Below are positions 6,859 through 15,892 of a stretch of DNA of 36,012 nt, in pieces; position 1 is the stretch's first letter; each line of letters starts with the position of its first letter. This stretch comes from Candidatus Zhuqueibacterota bacterium. GTDB lineage: Bacteria; Zhuqueibacterota; Zhuqueibacteria; Residuimicrobiales; Krinioviventaceae. The position numbers were made by a program, and so were the translations under genes. The stretch lies in the NCBI GenBank assembly GCA_016934825.1, contig JAFGSB010000017.1:1-36012 (forward strand), given 5' to 3'. Under the pieces are notes generated by a model. It did not search any database, was not told where the DNA came from, and saw only the letters and a list, made by a program, of their open reading frames with translations.

Positions 6859-6945
6859 TCGGGGAGAGAAAATTTGAAATCCGAAACCTTCCTCCTAAGG
6901 CGGACTTTCAGCCGCCTTAGGCGTATGCGCTAACCAAATACTGTT
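6859..6945 (-). pseudogene. decayed tRNA-derived repeat, copy C
   Basis: It has the same block order as copy B: GGTTAGCGCA, a hairpin with arms CCTAAGGCGG and CCGCCTTAGG around the 7-base loop CTGAAAG, then TTTCAAAT and CTCCCCGA on the minus strand. The outer 5' flank (AACAGTATTT) replaces the acceptor and D-stem. It lies 45 bases from the intact tRNA-Pro. Confidence 0.55.
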
Positions 6946-6950
6946 TACAA

Positions 6951-6979
6951 CAAAAAAGGGATAACCTAAAGGCTATCCC
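6951..6979 (-). terminator. intrinsic terminator of tRNA-Pro
   Basis: On the minus strand GGGATAGCC, loop TTTA, GGTTATCCC forms a 9-bp stem with one G-U pair, followed by TTTTTTG. It lies 11 bases past the tRNA 3' end and closes the long minus-strand cluster. Confidence 0.8.
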
Positions 6980-6987
6980 TTCTTCTT

Positions 6988-7054
<67 letters not shown>

Positions 7055-7064
<10 letters not shown>

Positions 7065-7486
7065 ACATTGTTGTTTAATATATCCAGTATTGCTTTCAGT
7101 TCCGAGTGGATCTCTTCGATCAAATCATCGCGTTTCAATCTTGATAAAGATAACTGACGTTTCGGATCTTTATCCTTTTTCAGTTTTAACAGCCGCTGTT
7201 TTGCGCCTTCTATTGTATACTTGTGCTGATACAACAGCCGTTTGATCAGAAAAATGATCCGTATATCACTTTTTTTGTATATCCGGTTTCCAGCCCTATT
7301 TTTCGCCGGTTTTAGCTCACTAAACTCTGTCTCCCAATACCGGAGCACATAGGGTTTAAGTCCTGTGATATTGCTAACCTCAGCGATGGAATAGTAAAGT
7401 TTTTTGATTGCTTTCTCTTCCATCAGCTCCCTCACATGAGGTTTAAGTCCATTTTCAAGATTAGAAAATAACGATAATTGTGTCAA
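7055..7486 (-). CDS. MerR-family transcriptional regulator
   Basis: The protein (143 residues from a TTG at 7486) has a MerR-type winged helix: YSIAEVSNITGLKPYVLRYW (about residues 32-51), then ETEFSELKP, the AGNRIYKKSDI wing and a helical, basic C-terminal part. It lacks the long effector-binding domain of metal or drug sensors and matches the short MerR-like proteins found next to translation genes in many FCB bacteria. Start choice is open. The TTG has no Shine-Dalgarno, while ATG 7423 (MEEKAIKKLYY) has AGGGAG upstream. The longer form begins TQLSLFSN, which contains QLSLF, the beta-clamp-binding pentapeptide consensus. The 3' end overlaps the tRNA-Pro 5' end by 10 bases. Confidence 0.8.
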
Positions 7487-7502
7487 GAATCAAGATTTTT
7501 TT

Positions 7503-8270
7503 TTAAGACCAACTGTTCTTTTTTACTAAAACAGTGCAATTTGAACAAATATTTAGAATTTTTTGTATATTGTAGTATAACCGCATATTTTGTACATATA
7601 ATTTTTGTCTAAATGAATACAACGTATCGAGCAAATACATCCCAATCCTCGGAATTGTAAAAGCTTCCGGTAAACCCTTATACCCGTTACCCATCAAAAC
7701 CCCTCCCCGGTAACCCAGAGATTTACAGAGATTGATGACCTTTTTGTTTGTATTGCCGAACGGATAGGCAAGAAAATAATTAAAATTTTTAATATTTTTC
7801 TTAAGAAAATCCAGCGAATCACTCAATTCTTTTTCCGCTGCCTGCCGGGACAAACAGGTGAGGTCACAATGATTCATGGTATGAGAACCCACTTCCCAGC
7901 CGGCTTCTGATAATTCCGTTAACTGCCGCCGTTCCATATGCCGGAATTTCAATCCCCCAATATTGACATCCCACGTATTCAGTCTGCCCAGGTAATTGGG
8001 ATTGACAAAGACTGTAGCAGGAATATTATATTTTTTCAGAATTGGATAAGCATTTTGATAAACCGATTCATATCCGTCGTCAAAAGTTATGGCGACCCGG
8101 TTTTGATGAAAATCAGAGTTGTCAAGATATTCCGTAAGAGTATAAAACCTGAAATTATCCTTTAACGCAAATTCAATCTGACTTCTGAACTGTCCGGGTG
8201 TTACCCTTGTCACTCCCCAATCAAATCGGGAATCCACCATATGATATGCTAATATACTCACAGTTGTCAA
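7503..8270 (-). CDS. polysaccharide deacetylase (NodB/CE4 family)
   Basis: The 255-residue protein carries the NodB homology domain. Motif 1 is TFDDGY (about residues 62-67), with the catalytic base and metal Asp. Motif 2 is HTMNH (about 129-133), the metal-binding HxxxH. Motif 3 is YPFG in FLAYPFGNT. The family removes N- or O-acetyl groups from chitin-like, peptidoglycan or exopolysaccharide chains using a divalent metal. I see no signal peptide (the N terminus is MTTVSILAYHMVD), so either it acts inside the cell or export is not sequence-evident. It starts with a 4-base ATGA overlap with the alanine dehydrogenase stop, so the two are translationally coupled. Confidence 0.85.
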   Translation of the reverse strand: MTTVSILAYHMVDSRFDWGVTRVTPGQFRSQIEFALKDNFRFYTLTEYLDNSDFHQNRVAITFDDGYESVYQNAYPILKKYNIPATVFVNPNYLGRLNTWDVNIGGLKFRHMERRQLTELSEAGWEVGSHTMNHCDLTCLSRQAAEKELSDSLDFLKKNIKNFNYFLAYPFGNTNKKVINLCKSLGYRGGVLMGNGYKGLPEAFTIPRIGMYLLDTLYSFRQKLYVQNMRLYYNIQKILNICSNCTVLVKKNSWS

Positions 8271-9400
8271 ACAATAACAGAGTTCAAAGGGTAATAGGGT
8301 AAATTAAAAGCGTCGGCAACACCTTTATAGGTAATTTTTCCGTCGATAATATTAATACCCGTTGCGATCTCCTCGTTGTCTTTTAAAGCCTTTAAAAATT
8401 CCTTACCGGGTAATTTGAATTTATTTGCAATCTCAACCGCGTACGGTAATGTCGCGTTAGTCAGACCCTTTGTGGATGTCATGGGAACAGCGCCGGGCAT
8501 ATTGGCGACACCGTAGTGCATAACACCATCTATAACATAGGTCGGATCCTGATGTGTGGTTGGTTTGATGGTTTCCACACATCCGCCCTGGTCAACCGCA
8601 ACATCGACAATAACCGTACCGGGCTGCATTAATTTTAGCATATCGCGTGTAATCAAATGCGGCGCTTTGGCTCCGGCAATCAATACCGCGCCAATGATCA
8701 GATCGGCATCGGCAACGGCTTCACGAATCGTATACGGGCTGGATTTGATTGTTGTGACATTTTTAGGCATAACATCATCCAGATAGCGTAATCTGTCCAG
8801 GTTAACATCCAGAATTGTTACATTGGCGCCCATACCGGCGGCCATTTTAGCTGCATTCGTACCGACAATTCCGCCTCCCAGAATAACGACGTTTGCCGGG
8901 CGAACACCGGGTATTCCGCCCAATAAAATACCGCGTCCTCCGAAAAATTTTTCCAGGTATTTGGCGCCTTCCTGAACGGCCATTCTGCCCGCAACTTCAC
9001 TCATGGGAATCAACAAGGGTAAATCACCCTCTTTCGTTTCAACGGTTTCGTAAGCAATACAAATCGCTTTACTGGCCATCATCGCGTCCGTCAATTCACG
9101 GGATGCCGCAAAGTGAAAATAGGTAAAAACAACCTGATTTTCACTGATGAGTTTGTACTCCTGTGGTAATGGCTCTTTTACTTTCATGATCATTTCCGCC
9201 TTGGTATAGACCTGAGCGGCAGTCGGGATAACTGTAGCGCCTGCTTTTACATAATCCTGATTGGAAAAACCACTTCCAACACCGCCATTATCTTCAATCA
9301 AAACAGAATGACCGTGTTGCTTCAAAATCTCAACACCTGCCGGAACTACTGCAATCCGGTTCTCGTTTGTCTTAATTTCTTTCGGCACACCAATAATCAT
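8267..9400 (-). CDS. ald: alanine dehydrogenase
   Basis: The 377-residue protein matches alanine dehydrogenase throughout, at typical length: MIIGVPKEIKTNENRIAVVP at the N terminus, VKVKEPLP-type segment (MKVKEPLPQEY), FTYFHFAAS with the catalytic His, and the NAD-binding Rossmann fold VVILGGGIVGTNAAKMAAGMGA. The enzyme interconverts L-alanine with pyruvate and ammonium using NAD, in the cytoplasm. GGAGG with 5 bases spacing supports the ATG. It lies 16 bases after the M16 peptidase gene and overlaps the deacetylase gene by 4 bases, so it belongs to the same transcript. PntA-type transhydrogenase alpha subunits are related, but the length and the ending favour Ald. Confidence 0.93.
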   Translation of the reverse strand: MIIGVPKEIKTNENRIAVVPAGVEILKQHGHSVLIEDNGGVGSGFSNQDYVKAGATVIPTAAQVYTKAEMIMKVKEPLPQEYKLISENQVVFTYFHFAASRELTDAMMASKAICIAYETVETKEGDLPLLIPMSEVAGRMAVQEGAKYLEKFFGGRGILLGGIPGVRPANVVILGGGIVGTNAAKMAAGMGANVTILDVNLDRLRYLDDVMPKNVTTIKSSPYTIREAVADADLIIGAVLIAGAKAPHLITRDMLKLMQPGTVIVDVAVDQGGCVETIKPTTHQDPTYVIDGVMHYGVANMPGAVPMTSTKGLTNATLPYAVEIANKFKLPGKEFLKALKDNEEIATGINIIDGKITYKGVADAFNLPYYPLNSVIV

Positions 9401-9416
9401 ATAAACCTCCGCTTGA

Positions 9417-10682
9417 TTATTTTTTACCTGGCGTTAATATAGTCGTACAAAAATTGGATTCCTGAAACAATTCATTTGCCAGTTCTGTCAGTTGAACAGG
9501 TTTGACATTGTTAATTTTTTCAATTATTGTATCAATCGTATTATGACGTCCCGAATAAATTTCACTTTCCCCTGCTTTACGCATTCTCCGAGCGCTGCTT
9601 TCCAGGCCTAATATAATATTACCCTTGACCTGCGATTTGATCATATCAAGATCACTATTTTTAACTGGTTCGGACTTTAATTTATTAAATTCCAAATTTA
9701 TCAATTCGATAGATTTTTCGATTTTATCTTTTGCGCAAGCCATATAAACACCGAAAACACCGGTCTGAAACATGATATCGGTAAAACTGTACACATTATA
9801 AGCAAAACCATATTTTTCACGTATATTTTGAAACAGTCTCGAACTCATTCCGCCGCCCAATAAAATGTCCAACATGATTAAAGCGTATTTTCGCTCATCG
9901 TTATACCCGAACGTACGCACACCCGTGCAAATGTGGCCCTGATGTATGGATTCAAGTTCAAAAACAGAATGATCAATTTTAGGTGGAGAATCAAATTTGC
10001 AGACAGGAACATTAGGATGATTATTATCTTGCTTAAATGCTTTACTCACCATTTCCACAAACCGGTCATGATGAATGTTGCCGGCCGCGGCAATAACCAT
10101 TCGAGATGGTGTATATTCCGACTCCAGATAATCTCGTAAATCTAAAGTCTCTAAATTTGTCACTATTTCTGGAGTACCGTAAATAAAATAACCCAGGGGA
10201 TGGTTATAAAACAAATTCTGATAAAAATGATCCAGCAAAAGTTCTTCGGGGTCCTCTTTCGCATGATTAATCTCCGCCAAAATCACATGTTTTTCAAGGT
10301 CCAGATCGTCTTTGGCAAGAGTAGAATTTTGTAATATATCCGCCAAAACATCAACGGCAATCTCAATATTTTCATCCAACACATGGGCATTATAAAGGCT
10401 TATTTCCTTGCCTGTTGATGCGTTAATACTGCCCCCCAGAGATTCAAGACTTTGGGCGATTTCCATAGCCGTTCTGGTTTGAGTACCTTTGAACAGCATA
10501 TGTTCCAGAAAATGTGAAATACCATTATTCACGGGCGTCTCATTACTTGAGCCGACCAAAACCCAGGCGCCAACGGATACGGAGCGAACAAATGGCATTC
10601 GTTCGGTAACGACTCGAATGCCATTTTCCAATGTTGTTTTAACTACATGATTATTAATATCAAAACTTTCTAAAACTGCCAT
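9417..10682 (-). CDS. M16 family zinc metallopeptidase (mitochondrial-processing-peptidase-like)
   Basis: The protein has the inverted zinc motif HFLEH (HxxEH, about residues 57-61 from this start) in GISHFLEHMLFKGT, and the distal Glu in EINHAKEDPEE, so it should be an active single-chain M16B peptidase like Bacillus YmxG / PepR. About 420 residues is normal for the family. I start at ATG 10682. An in-frame TTG at 10691 adds three residues, and neither start has a clear Shine-Dalgarno. It sits 24 bases after pnp, a neighbour order (pnp then M16) that is common in bacteria, so it is probably translated from the pnp transcript. Its cellular substrate is not evident. Confidence 0.9.
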   Translation of the reverse strand: MAVLESFDINNHVVKTTLENGIRVVTERMPFVRSVSVGAWVLVGSSNETPVNNGISHFLEHMLFKGTQTRTAMEIAQSLESLGGSINASTGKEISLYNAHVLDENIEIAVDVLADILQNSTLAKDDLDLEKHVILAEINHAKEDPEELLLDHFYQNLFYNHPLGYFIYGTPEIVTNLETLDLRDYLESEYTPSRMVIAAAGNIHHDRFVEMVSKAFKQDNNHPNVPVCKFDSPPKIDHSVFELESIHQGHICTGVRTFGYNDERKYALIMLDILLGGGMSSRLFQNIREKYGFAYNVYSFTDIMFQTGVFGVYMACAKDKIEKSIELINLEFNKLKSEPVKNSDLDMIKSQVKGNIILGLESSARRMRKAGESEIYSGRHNTIDTIIEKINNVKPVQLTELANELFQESNFCTTILTPGKK

Positions 10683-10706
10683 ATTTGACAAGACACTATA
10701 AAAAAC

Positions 10707-12788
10707 TTATTCCTGGTTTAATAATACTTTCCGACTGAGTACCATTTTCCCATCAGATTCAAATCGTAATAATTTGACCTGAACCGGATCACCAACTTTA
10801 AGAACATCTTCAACGCGTTCAACACGTTTGTTATCAATTTGTGAGATATGCAAAAGACCTTCTTTACCGGGTAAAATTTCAATAAATGCACCAAAATTCA
10901 TGATCTTTTTCACTTTGCCATCATAAATTTTGCCGACCTCCGGTTCAGCGGTTAAATTTTTAATCCACTGCAAGGCGTTCTCACCGTTTTCGGCAATAAC
11001 GGATGCGATCGTTATCGTGCCATCATCATCAATATTTATGGTAGCGCCGGTTTTTTCGGTAATTTCCCGTATGGTTTTACCTCCGGGACCAATAACACTG
11101 CCAATTAAATCATTGGAAATCTTGTAGGTTAAAATACGCGGCGCATGTGTGGAAAGTTCTTTTCGCGGTTCCGGGAGCACACTTGCCATTTTATCCAAAA
11201 TAAATAAACGGGCATCAAGTGCACGCGCCAGGGCTTCTCTCATGATTTCCGGGGAGATACCTTTGATTTTTATATCCATCTGACATGCCGTGATACCATC
11301 ACGGGTACCGGCGACTTTAAAATCCATATCGCCCATATGGTCCTCGTCTCCGAGTATGTCGGTTAATATCGCCAATTTATCCTCTTCTTTGACCAATCCC
11401 ATAGCAATTCCCGCAACCGGACTTTTAATGGGAACACCGGCATCCATTAAGGATAATGAACCCGCGCACACAGTGGCCATTGAAGATGATCCGTTGGATT
11501 CCAGCACGTCCGAAACAATTCTGAGCGTATAAGGAAAAGAATTATCATTAGGAATAACCGCTTTGATAGCCCGTTCAGCCAGATTTCCGTGACCAACTTC
11601 CCTCCTGCTGACGCCTCGAATCGGTTTGACTTCTCCGGTACAGAAGGGCGGAAAATTATAGTGTAGCATATAATTCTTCCAAAAATCACCCTCAAGGCCT
11701 TCGATTCGCTGCTCATCGATCTTTGTACCCAATGTCGAAGTGGCAAGCGCCTGTGTTTGTCCCCGCTGAAAAAGCGCGGAACCATGAACCCTCGGCAATA
11801 ATCCGGTTTCAATATAAATTTCGCGTATATCGTTTAAACCCCTGCCGTCCAAACGTTTACCTTCTTCCAGTACCATTGATCTCATTAATTGTTTTTCCAG
11901 GTCATGAAATATCATGGCGATATCCATTTCCTTTTCCGGAAATTCTTCGGCCAGCTGTTCCTGGATACTTTTTACAAGCTCGTCAAGACCCTTGTGGCGC
12001 TGTTCCTTTTCGGGAATGCTGATACATTCAGATAATTTTTCTTTGCTTAATTCGTTCACCTTTGCTTCCAGTTCCGATATATCTTCGGCTTCGGGAAGTT
12101 CCAGTTTGGGTTTTCCAAGTTCGGTAATAAGTTCTTTTTGCAATGAGATAATTGTCTGAATCTGTTCATGACCGAATATCAGCGCATTCAACATATCTTC
12201 TTCCGAAATTTCCTGAGCTTCACCCTCTACCATAAGAATAGAGTCTTCGGAAGCGGCAATAATGAGGTCAATGTCGCTTGAAGCTTTTTGCTCAAAAGTC
12301 GGGTTTAAAACAAATTCTCCGTTAACCCGTCCAATCCGGGCGCCGGCAATCGGCCCTTCAAAAGGGATATCGGATAAACATAAAGCGATCGATGCGCCGG
12401 TTATTCCCAAAACATCCGCGTCGTTAATCCTGTCGGCGGATAAAACGGTAATCATAACTTGAACTTCATTCCTAAACTCTTTGGGAAACAAAGGGCGTAT
12501 CGGGCGGTCAACAAGTCGGGCGTTAAGAATCTCGGAATCTGTCGGTCTTCCCTCTCTCTTTAAAAAACCACCCGGGATTTTGCCGATAGCGTAGGCTTTT
12601 TCCCGGTAATCTACCGATAAAGGGAAAAAATCCTGATTTTCAGCGGCCTCTTTTGCGCAGACAGCCGTAGCCAGCACAATCGTTTCACCAAGCTGAATCC
12701 AGGCAGAACCATTTGCCTGTTTGGCAAGTTTACCGGTTTCAATTATAAATTTTTGTCCGTTTAGTTCACTTTCTTTCCGATGAACCAT
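10707..12788 (-). CDS. pnp: polynucleotide phosphorylase
   Basis: The 693-residue protein shows the full PNPase layout: the first RNase PH domain (about 15-145), the alpha-helical linker, the second RNase PH domain (about 310-540) with the catalytic GDEDHMGDMDFKVAGT segment, a KH domain with GSVIGPGGKTIREI (about 565-580), and an S1 domain with DGKVKKIMNFGAFIEI and GLLHISQI at the C terminus. It degrades RNA 3' to 5' with phosphate and can add tails. GGAGG four bases before the ATG sets the start. In most bacteria pnp directly follows rpsO, but here a four-gene ABC cassette lies between them. Confidence 0.97.
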   Translation of the reverse strand: MVHRKESELNGQKFIIETGKLAKQANGSAWIQLGETIVLATAVCAKEAAENQDFFPLSVDYREKAYAIGKIPGGFLKREGRPTDSEILNARLVDRPIRPLFPKEFRNEVQVMITVLSADRINDADVLGITGASIALCLSDIPFEGPIAGARIGRVNGEFVLNPTFEQKASSDIDLIIAASEDSILMVEGEAQEISEEDMLNALIFGHEQIQTIISLQKELITELGKPKLELPEAEDISELEAKVNELSKEKLSECISIPEKEQRHKGLDELVKSIQEQLAEEFPEKEMDIAMIFHDLEKQLMRSMVLEEGKRLDGRGLNDIREIYIETGLLPRVHGSALFQRGQTQALATSTLGTKIDEQRIEGLEGDFWKNYMLHYNFPPFCTGEVKPIRGVSRREVGHGNLAERAIKAVIPNDNSFPYTLRIVSDVLESNGSSSMATVCAGSLSLMDAGVPIKSPVAGIAMGLVKEEDKLAILTDILGDEDHMGDMDFKVAGTRDGITACQMDIKIKGISPEIMREALARALDARLFILDKMASVLPEPRKELSTHAPRILTYKISNDLIGSVIGPGGKTIREITEKTGATINIDDDGTITIASVIAENGENALQWIKNLTAEPEVGKIYDGKVKKIMNFGAFIEILPGKEGLLHISQIDNKRVERVEDVLKVGDPVQVKLLRFESDGKMVLSRKVLLNQE

Positions 12789-12881
12789 TATACCTCCAAT
12801 TATAAAATAAATTTAACACCCAACTCGATATTTAACAAAAAACCAACAATAGCAACTTTACATTTTAATTTAATTATTCTG

Positions 12882-14249
12882 CTAATTTTCCGTTCCGATT
12901 GATGTTTCTTGCTGTTTTACTTCAAGTATATCTTCAAGCTTCGGTTTGAGTTCTTCTATTATATCTTTTTTAACAAGATAAACTGATTTTACATCAGTAG
13001 TTTTTACATAAATTTTATCGTTCTTTTCTTTTCCTAATAATAACTCTGTTAATAATTGATCATTATTGTAAATTTTACATGTAACTTCAGGTCTTGATAA
13101 TCCATAAGTACCTAATGATCCGGGAGAGTCAGTTACAAACTCTTCCACCTTTAATCCGGATACCTGTCTGATAATCGAGGAAATCTTAAAATTTTGGGCT
13201 TTACCGCTGTCAGGAGCAACAACGAACCAGTTATCAGCCGTATCCTTTTCACAAACAACCGTCATACCGGAATAATTTAATTCCAGACGGTCTGCGCTCG
13301 TCGGCTCAAAATCGGCAACATCTTTATTCCGCAGATCAAAAACAGATATATTGAATATATTGACAAAAGCAGAATCAACCAGAAAAACCGGATTTCGTGA
13401 CTCATCCTTTGCAAAATATTTATCGCCATCAGCTCTGCCGATGAGAAGGGTCTTTTTTGCCTTGTTTTCTCCTAAAAACAGTTCCACTTTGACAGCGGGA
13501 TTCAGCAGGCCATATTTTTGCAAATTAACCGGGGTCTCATCGACAAATTCCTTGACATTCTCGCTGTTCAGGCGGCTGGTTATTTTATTCACTTCAGCAT
13601 TATCCGCCTTATAATCGCCGGGAAAAGTCATATTCCAAACACTTCCGGTTTTGGCAAGATTAATTTTCACCCTTTTCGTGTTTAATAACAATTCTTTTAC
13701 ATCATTTGTTTCAAAAGAAAGAACTTTTTTATTCCGTAAATCAAACAGTTTTTTTTCAATATTTGTCTGCAAAGACGTTGTTGTAACAAAAACATCAGCA
13801 GAACCGCTTCTCCGTGCGAAAACAAAAGAACCGGTGGGATTTTTATCACCAACATAAAGTGTATCGGTCGTGCTGTCACTGGAAATGATCATCTTACCGT
13901 AACCCGGTACAAGTCCAAAATCTGTATAATCAGCCGGATCGGACGATACAACCCGTTCCACTTTTACCCAATCAAACATATTGATTAAACCGTCGATTGA
14001 ACTTTTATCACCTTCCGTTTCAACCGGGGAAACGATTTTCCAGGTTTCTCCATCCTTAACGATATGAATATCTGCCGGTTGTAATTTAATTTCATTAACT
14101 TTATTTTTATCGATATTCAGCAGTTTGCCTTCTATCTCTGTTGTTTCCGCTTTCTTTTCATCACGTTTGTTTACTAATAGTACGGCCGCAAGACCTAAAA
14201 CAAAAATAAGTGCCATAATTATAGTCGTACGGAAATTCATTTTAATCAT
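12882..14249 (-). CDS. DUF4340 domain protein of a Gld-type ABC cassette
   Basis: A single N-terminal membrane helix (about residues 8-25, ALIFVLGLAAVLLVN) anchors a ~430-residue extracytoplasmic part. It consists of repeated DUF4340-like units, visible from the repeated FDLRNK (KKLFDLRNKKVLSFE and VFDLRNKDVADFE) and three copies of a YGL..P pattern (DFGLVPGYG, KYGLLNPAVK, TYGLSRPEV). Proteins of this type follow GldG-like genes in many FCB and other bacteria and probably work with the transporter outside the membrane. No enzymatic motif is seen. AAGGAG lies 1 base before ATG 14249 and 10 bases before ATG 14240, so the true start may be the latter. Confidence 0.75.
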   Translation of the reverse strand: MIKMNFRTTIIMALIFVLGLAAVLLVNKRDEKKAETTEIEGKLLNIDKNKVNEIKLQPADIHIVKDGETWKIVSPVETEGDKSSIDGLINMFDWVKVERVVSSDPADYTDFGLVPGYGKMIISSDSTTDTLYVGDKNPTGSFVFARRSGSADVFVTTTSLQTNIEKKLFDLRNKKVLSFETNDVKELLLNTKRVKINLAKTGSVWNMTFPGDYKADNAEVNKITSRLNSENVKEFVDETPVNLQKYGLLNPAVKVELFLGENKAKKTLLIGRADGDKYFAKDESRNPVFLVDSAFVNIFNISVFDLRNKDVADFEPTSADRLELNYSGMTVVCEKDTADNWFVVAPDSGKAQNFKISSIIRQVSGLKVEEFVTDSPGSLGTYGLSRPEVTCKIYNNDQLLTELLLGKEKNDKIYVKTTDVKSVYLVKKDIIEELKPKLEDILEVKQQETSIGTEN

Positions 14250-14297
14250 ACTCCTTATAATTTCTTGCTGCTACACACTATTTACCATATAAATAAC

Positions 14298-14326
14298 ATC
14301 AGGGCTTTCGAAATGAAAGCCCTGAT
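14298..14326 (-). terminator. strong intergenic hairpin, possible partial terminator
   Basis: ATCAGGGCTTTC and GAAAGCCCTGAT are perfect 12-base inverted repeats with a 5-base loop, 10 bases after the GldG-like stop. The bases after it on the minus strand (GTTATTTATAT) are U-rich but not a clean run. It may reduce read-through into the DUF4340 gene or protect the upstream mRNA 3' end. Confidence 0.5.
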
Positions 14327-14335
14327 TCAATATAC

Positions 14336-15892
14336 TTATTTACGTTTTACATAAACAACAATACCGGTCACGAAGATCAATACCGGGAGGAATAAAACAC
14401 CCAAATACAAAATAATCCTCGATTGTTTCTTTGATAAATTTAGCCTGCGGTCTTCCGGATCACGCGGGCGGACGGAAATCAAATCCTCTTCTTCGGCTAA
14501 CCAGCTTATTGTATTCATGAATAAATCGTTATTGCCCTGAACTTTAATATACGAATTACCGGCAAAATCAGCATCGCCAAAAACAGCCACTCTTGTTTTT
14601 ATCTGCCCGACGCCAAGATCATATTGATCTTCTTTGGTAACCGGATTTGCAGCATCTTTTTCAGCAACCGCAAAAACCGATATCGGCCCCATTTTGTCCA
14701 AACCATCGTTAAAAGTGATTTGTCCGGTAGTTAACGAACTTGTTTCCGCCCAACTGCGGGGACTTGTTTTGGCAATTTCAGTAAAAGTCAGACCAGCCGG
14801 AACATTATCAGATTTAGATACCGATCTTGCTTCCGGGAAAAAAGTCATGACATTAAAATCTTTTGATATCGCGTGAGTCTCATACTGCGAAACAATGGGT
14901 ATTGTCGGTCCTGCGCCAAACAACTGGCCGATACCGGAGGCATCAACAACAATATCATGACCAATATCAAAGCCCCAGTTATTCAGATAATTCACATAAC
15001 TTTCCGGGGTATCTGTATCCAGTAAAAATAATACCTTACCGCCTTTATTCAAATACTTTTCAATTTTTTCCCTTTCAAAATCAAAAAGATCCGATTGGGG
15101 GCCGGCAACGACCAGTACCGAACAATCGGAGGGAATGGAATCCTGCGGATTGGCAAGTAATATTTTATCGATTTCATAGTTTTCATCCGTAATCGATTGT
15201 TTTGCCGTACTATAGCCGCTCTGTTCAGAGTTGTCAATATCTCTTTCCCCATGACCGGTGGTAAAGTAGATTTTTTTAACTCCTTCGCGGGTAACGGAGA
15301 TCAGGGCATTAGTTATATCTTCCTCCGTTGATTTATTGATCTTTTCCTCTTTGCCCTGACATTCCAGCAGAATTGTCCCGTAGGTTTTGATGTTATATTT
15401 TTTTGCCAGGCCCGGCTTTTTGTCCGGATCAACAAATTCATATTTGAATTTGGGGGAATAATGAGAATATTCGTTTAATAACTCACTCACCTGCAATTCT
15501 TCCCCGGTTTTGAAAAAACCGACAAGTTTAACATCTTTATCCAAATTTTTAAGAACCTTGCGGGTTTGTTCGGCCAGACTGAAAACCTTGGCGGATGTTA
15601 AATCCGCTCGATAGGAAAATCTGGAAAAAATAATATTAATCACGACCAGAATACCCAGTAAAAACAGGATCATAAATGTTGCATTGGTACCGAATTTGGT
15701 GGACCTGCTGGACAGACCCGCTTTTATATTATTAAAACGCAACACAATAAAAGCGATGAGCAACAGTACGCCTGCTATAAGAACAATAATTGTTAACGTC
15801 GTTAAAATCAAATTAATTGAATAAATAATAAGACCTAAAAGGACTAAACCCAATCCGGCCCAGCCAAGATATTGTGCGTATTTTTTCATCAT
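14336..15892 (-). CDS. GldG-like ABC transporter auxiliary membrane protein
   Basis: Two or three membrane helices at the N terminus (first ~90 residues, including ATFMILFLLGILVVINIIF) are followed by a large extracytoplasmic domain and a final helix near the C terminus (ILYLGVLFLPVLIFVTGIVVYVKRK). The soluble part has the features of GldG / DUF7088-type proteins: SYRADLTSAKVFSLAEQTRKVL near its start, YEFVDPDKKP, and the TTGHGERD and KVLFLLDTDTP segments. I start at ATG 15892, which forms a 4-base ATGA overlap with the permease stop and has GGAGGGG upstream. ATG 15889 is an equal alternative. In gliding Bacteroidetes GldA/F/G form an ABC complex, but similar cassettes occur in non-gliders, so the transported substrate is unknown. 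Confidence 0.8.
   Translation of the reverse strand: MMKKYAQYLGWAGLGLVLLGLIIYSINLILTTLTIIVLIAGVLLLIAFIVLRFNNIKAGLSSRSTKFGTNATFMILFLLGILVVINIIFSRFSYRADLTSAKVFSLAEQTRKVLKNLDKDVKLVGFFKTGEELQVSELLNEYSHYSPKFKYEFVDPDKKPGLAKKYNIKTYGTILLECQGKEEKINKSTEEDITNALISVTREGVKKIYFTTGHGERDIDNSEQSGYSTAKQSITDENYEIDKILLANPQDSIPSDCSVLVVAGPQSDLFDFEREKIEKYLNKGGKVLFLLDTDTPESYVNYLNNWGFDIGHDIVVDASGIGQLFGAGPTIPIVSQYETHAISKDFNVMTFFPEARSVSKSDNVPAGLTFTEIAKTSPRSWAETSSLTTGQITFNDGLDKMGPISVFAVAEKDAANPVTKEDQYDLGVGQIKTRVAVFGDADFAGNSYIKVQGNNDLFMNTISWLAEEEDLISVRPRDPEDRRLNLSKKQSRIILYLGVLFLPVLIFVTGIVVYVKRK

Noticed and set aside
6728-6945. Copies B and C as functional tRNAs with an unusual anticodon arm (loop CTGAAAG, like tRNA-Phe)
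   Set aside because: Neither has a 5' strand that pairs with its 3' acceptor sequence, and the D-stem is missing.
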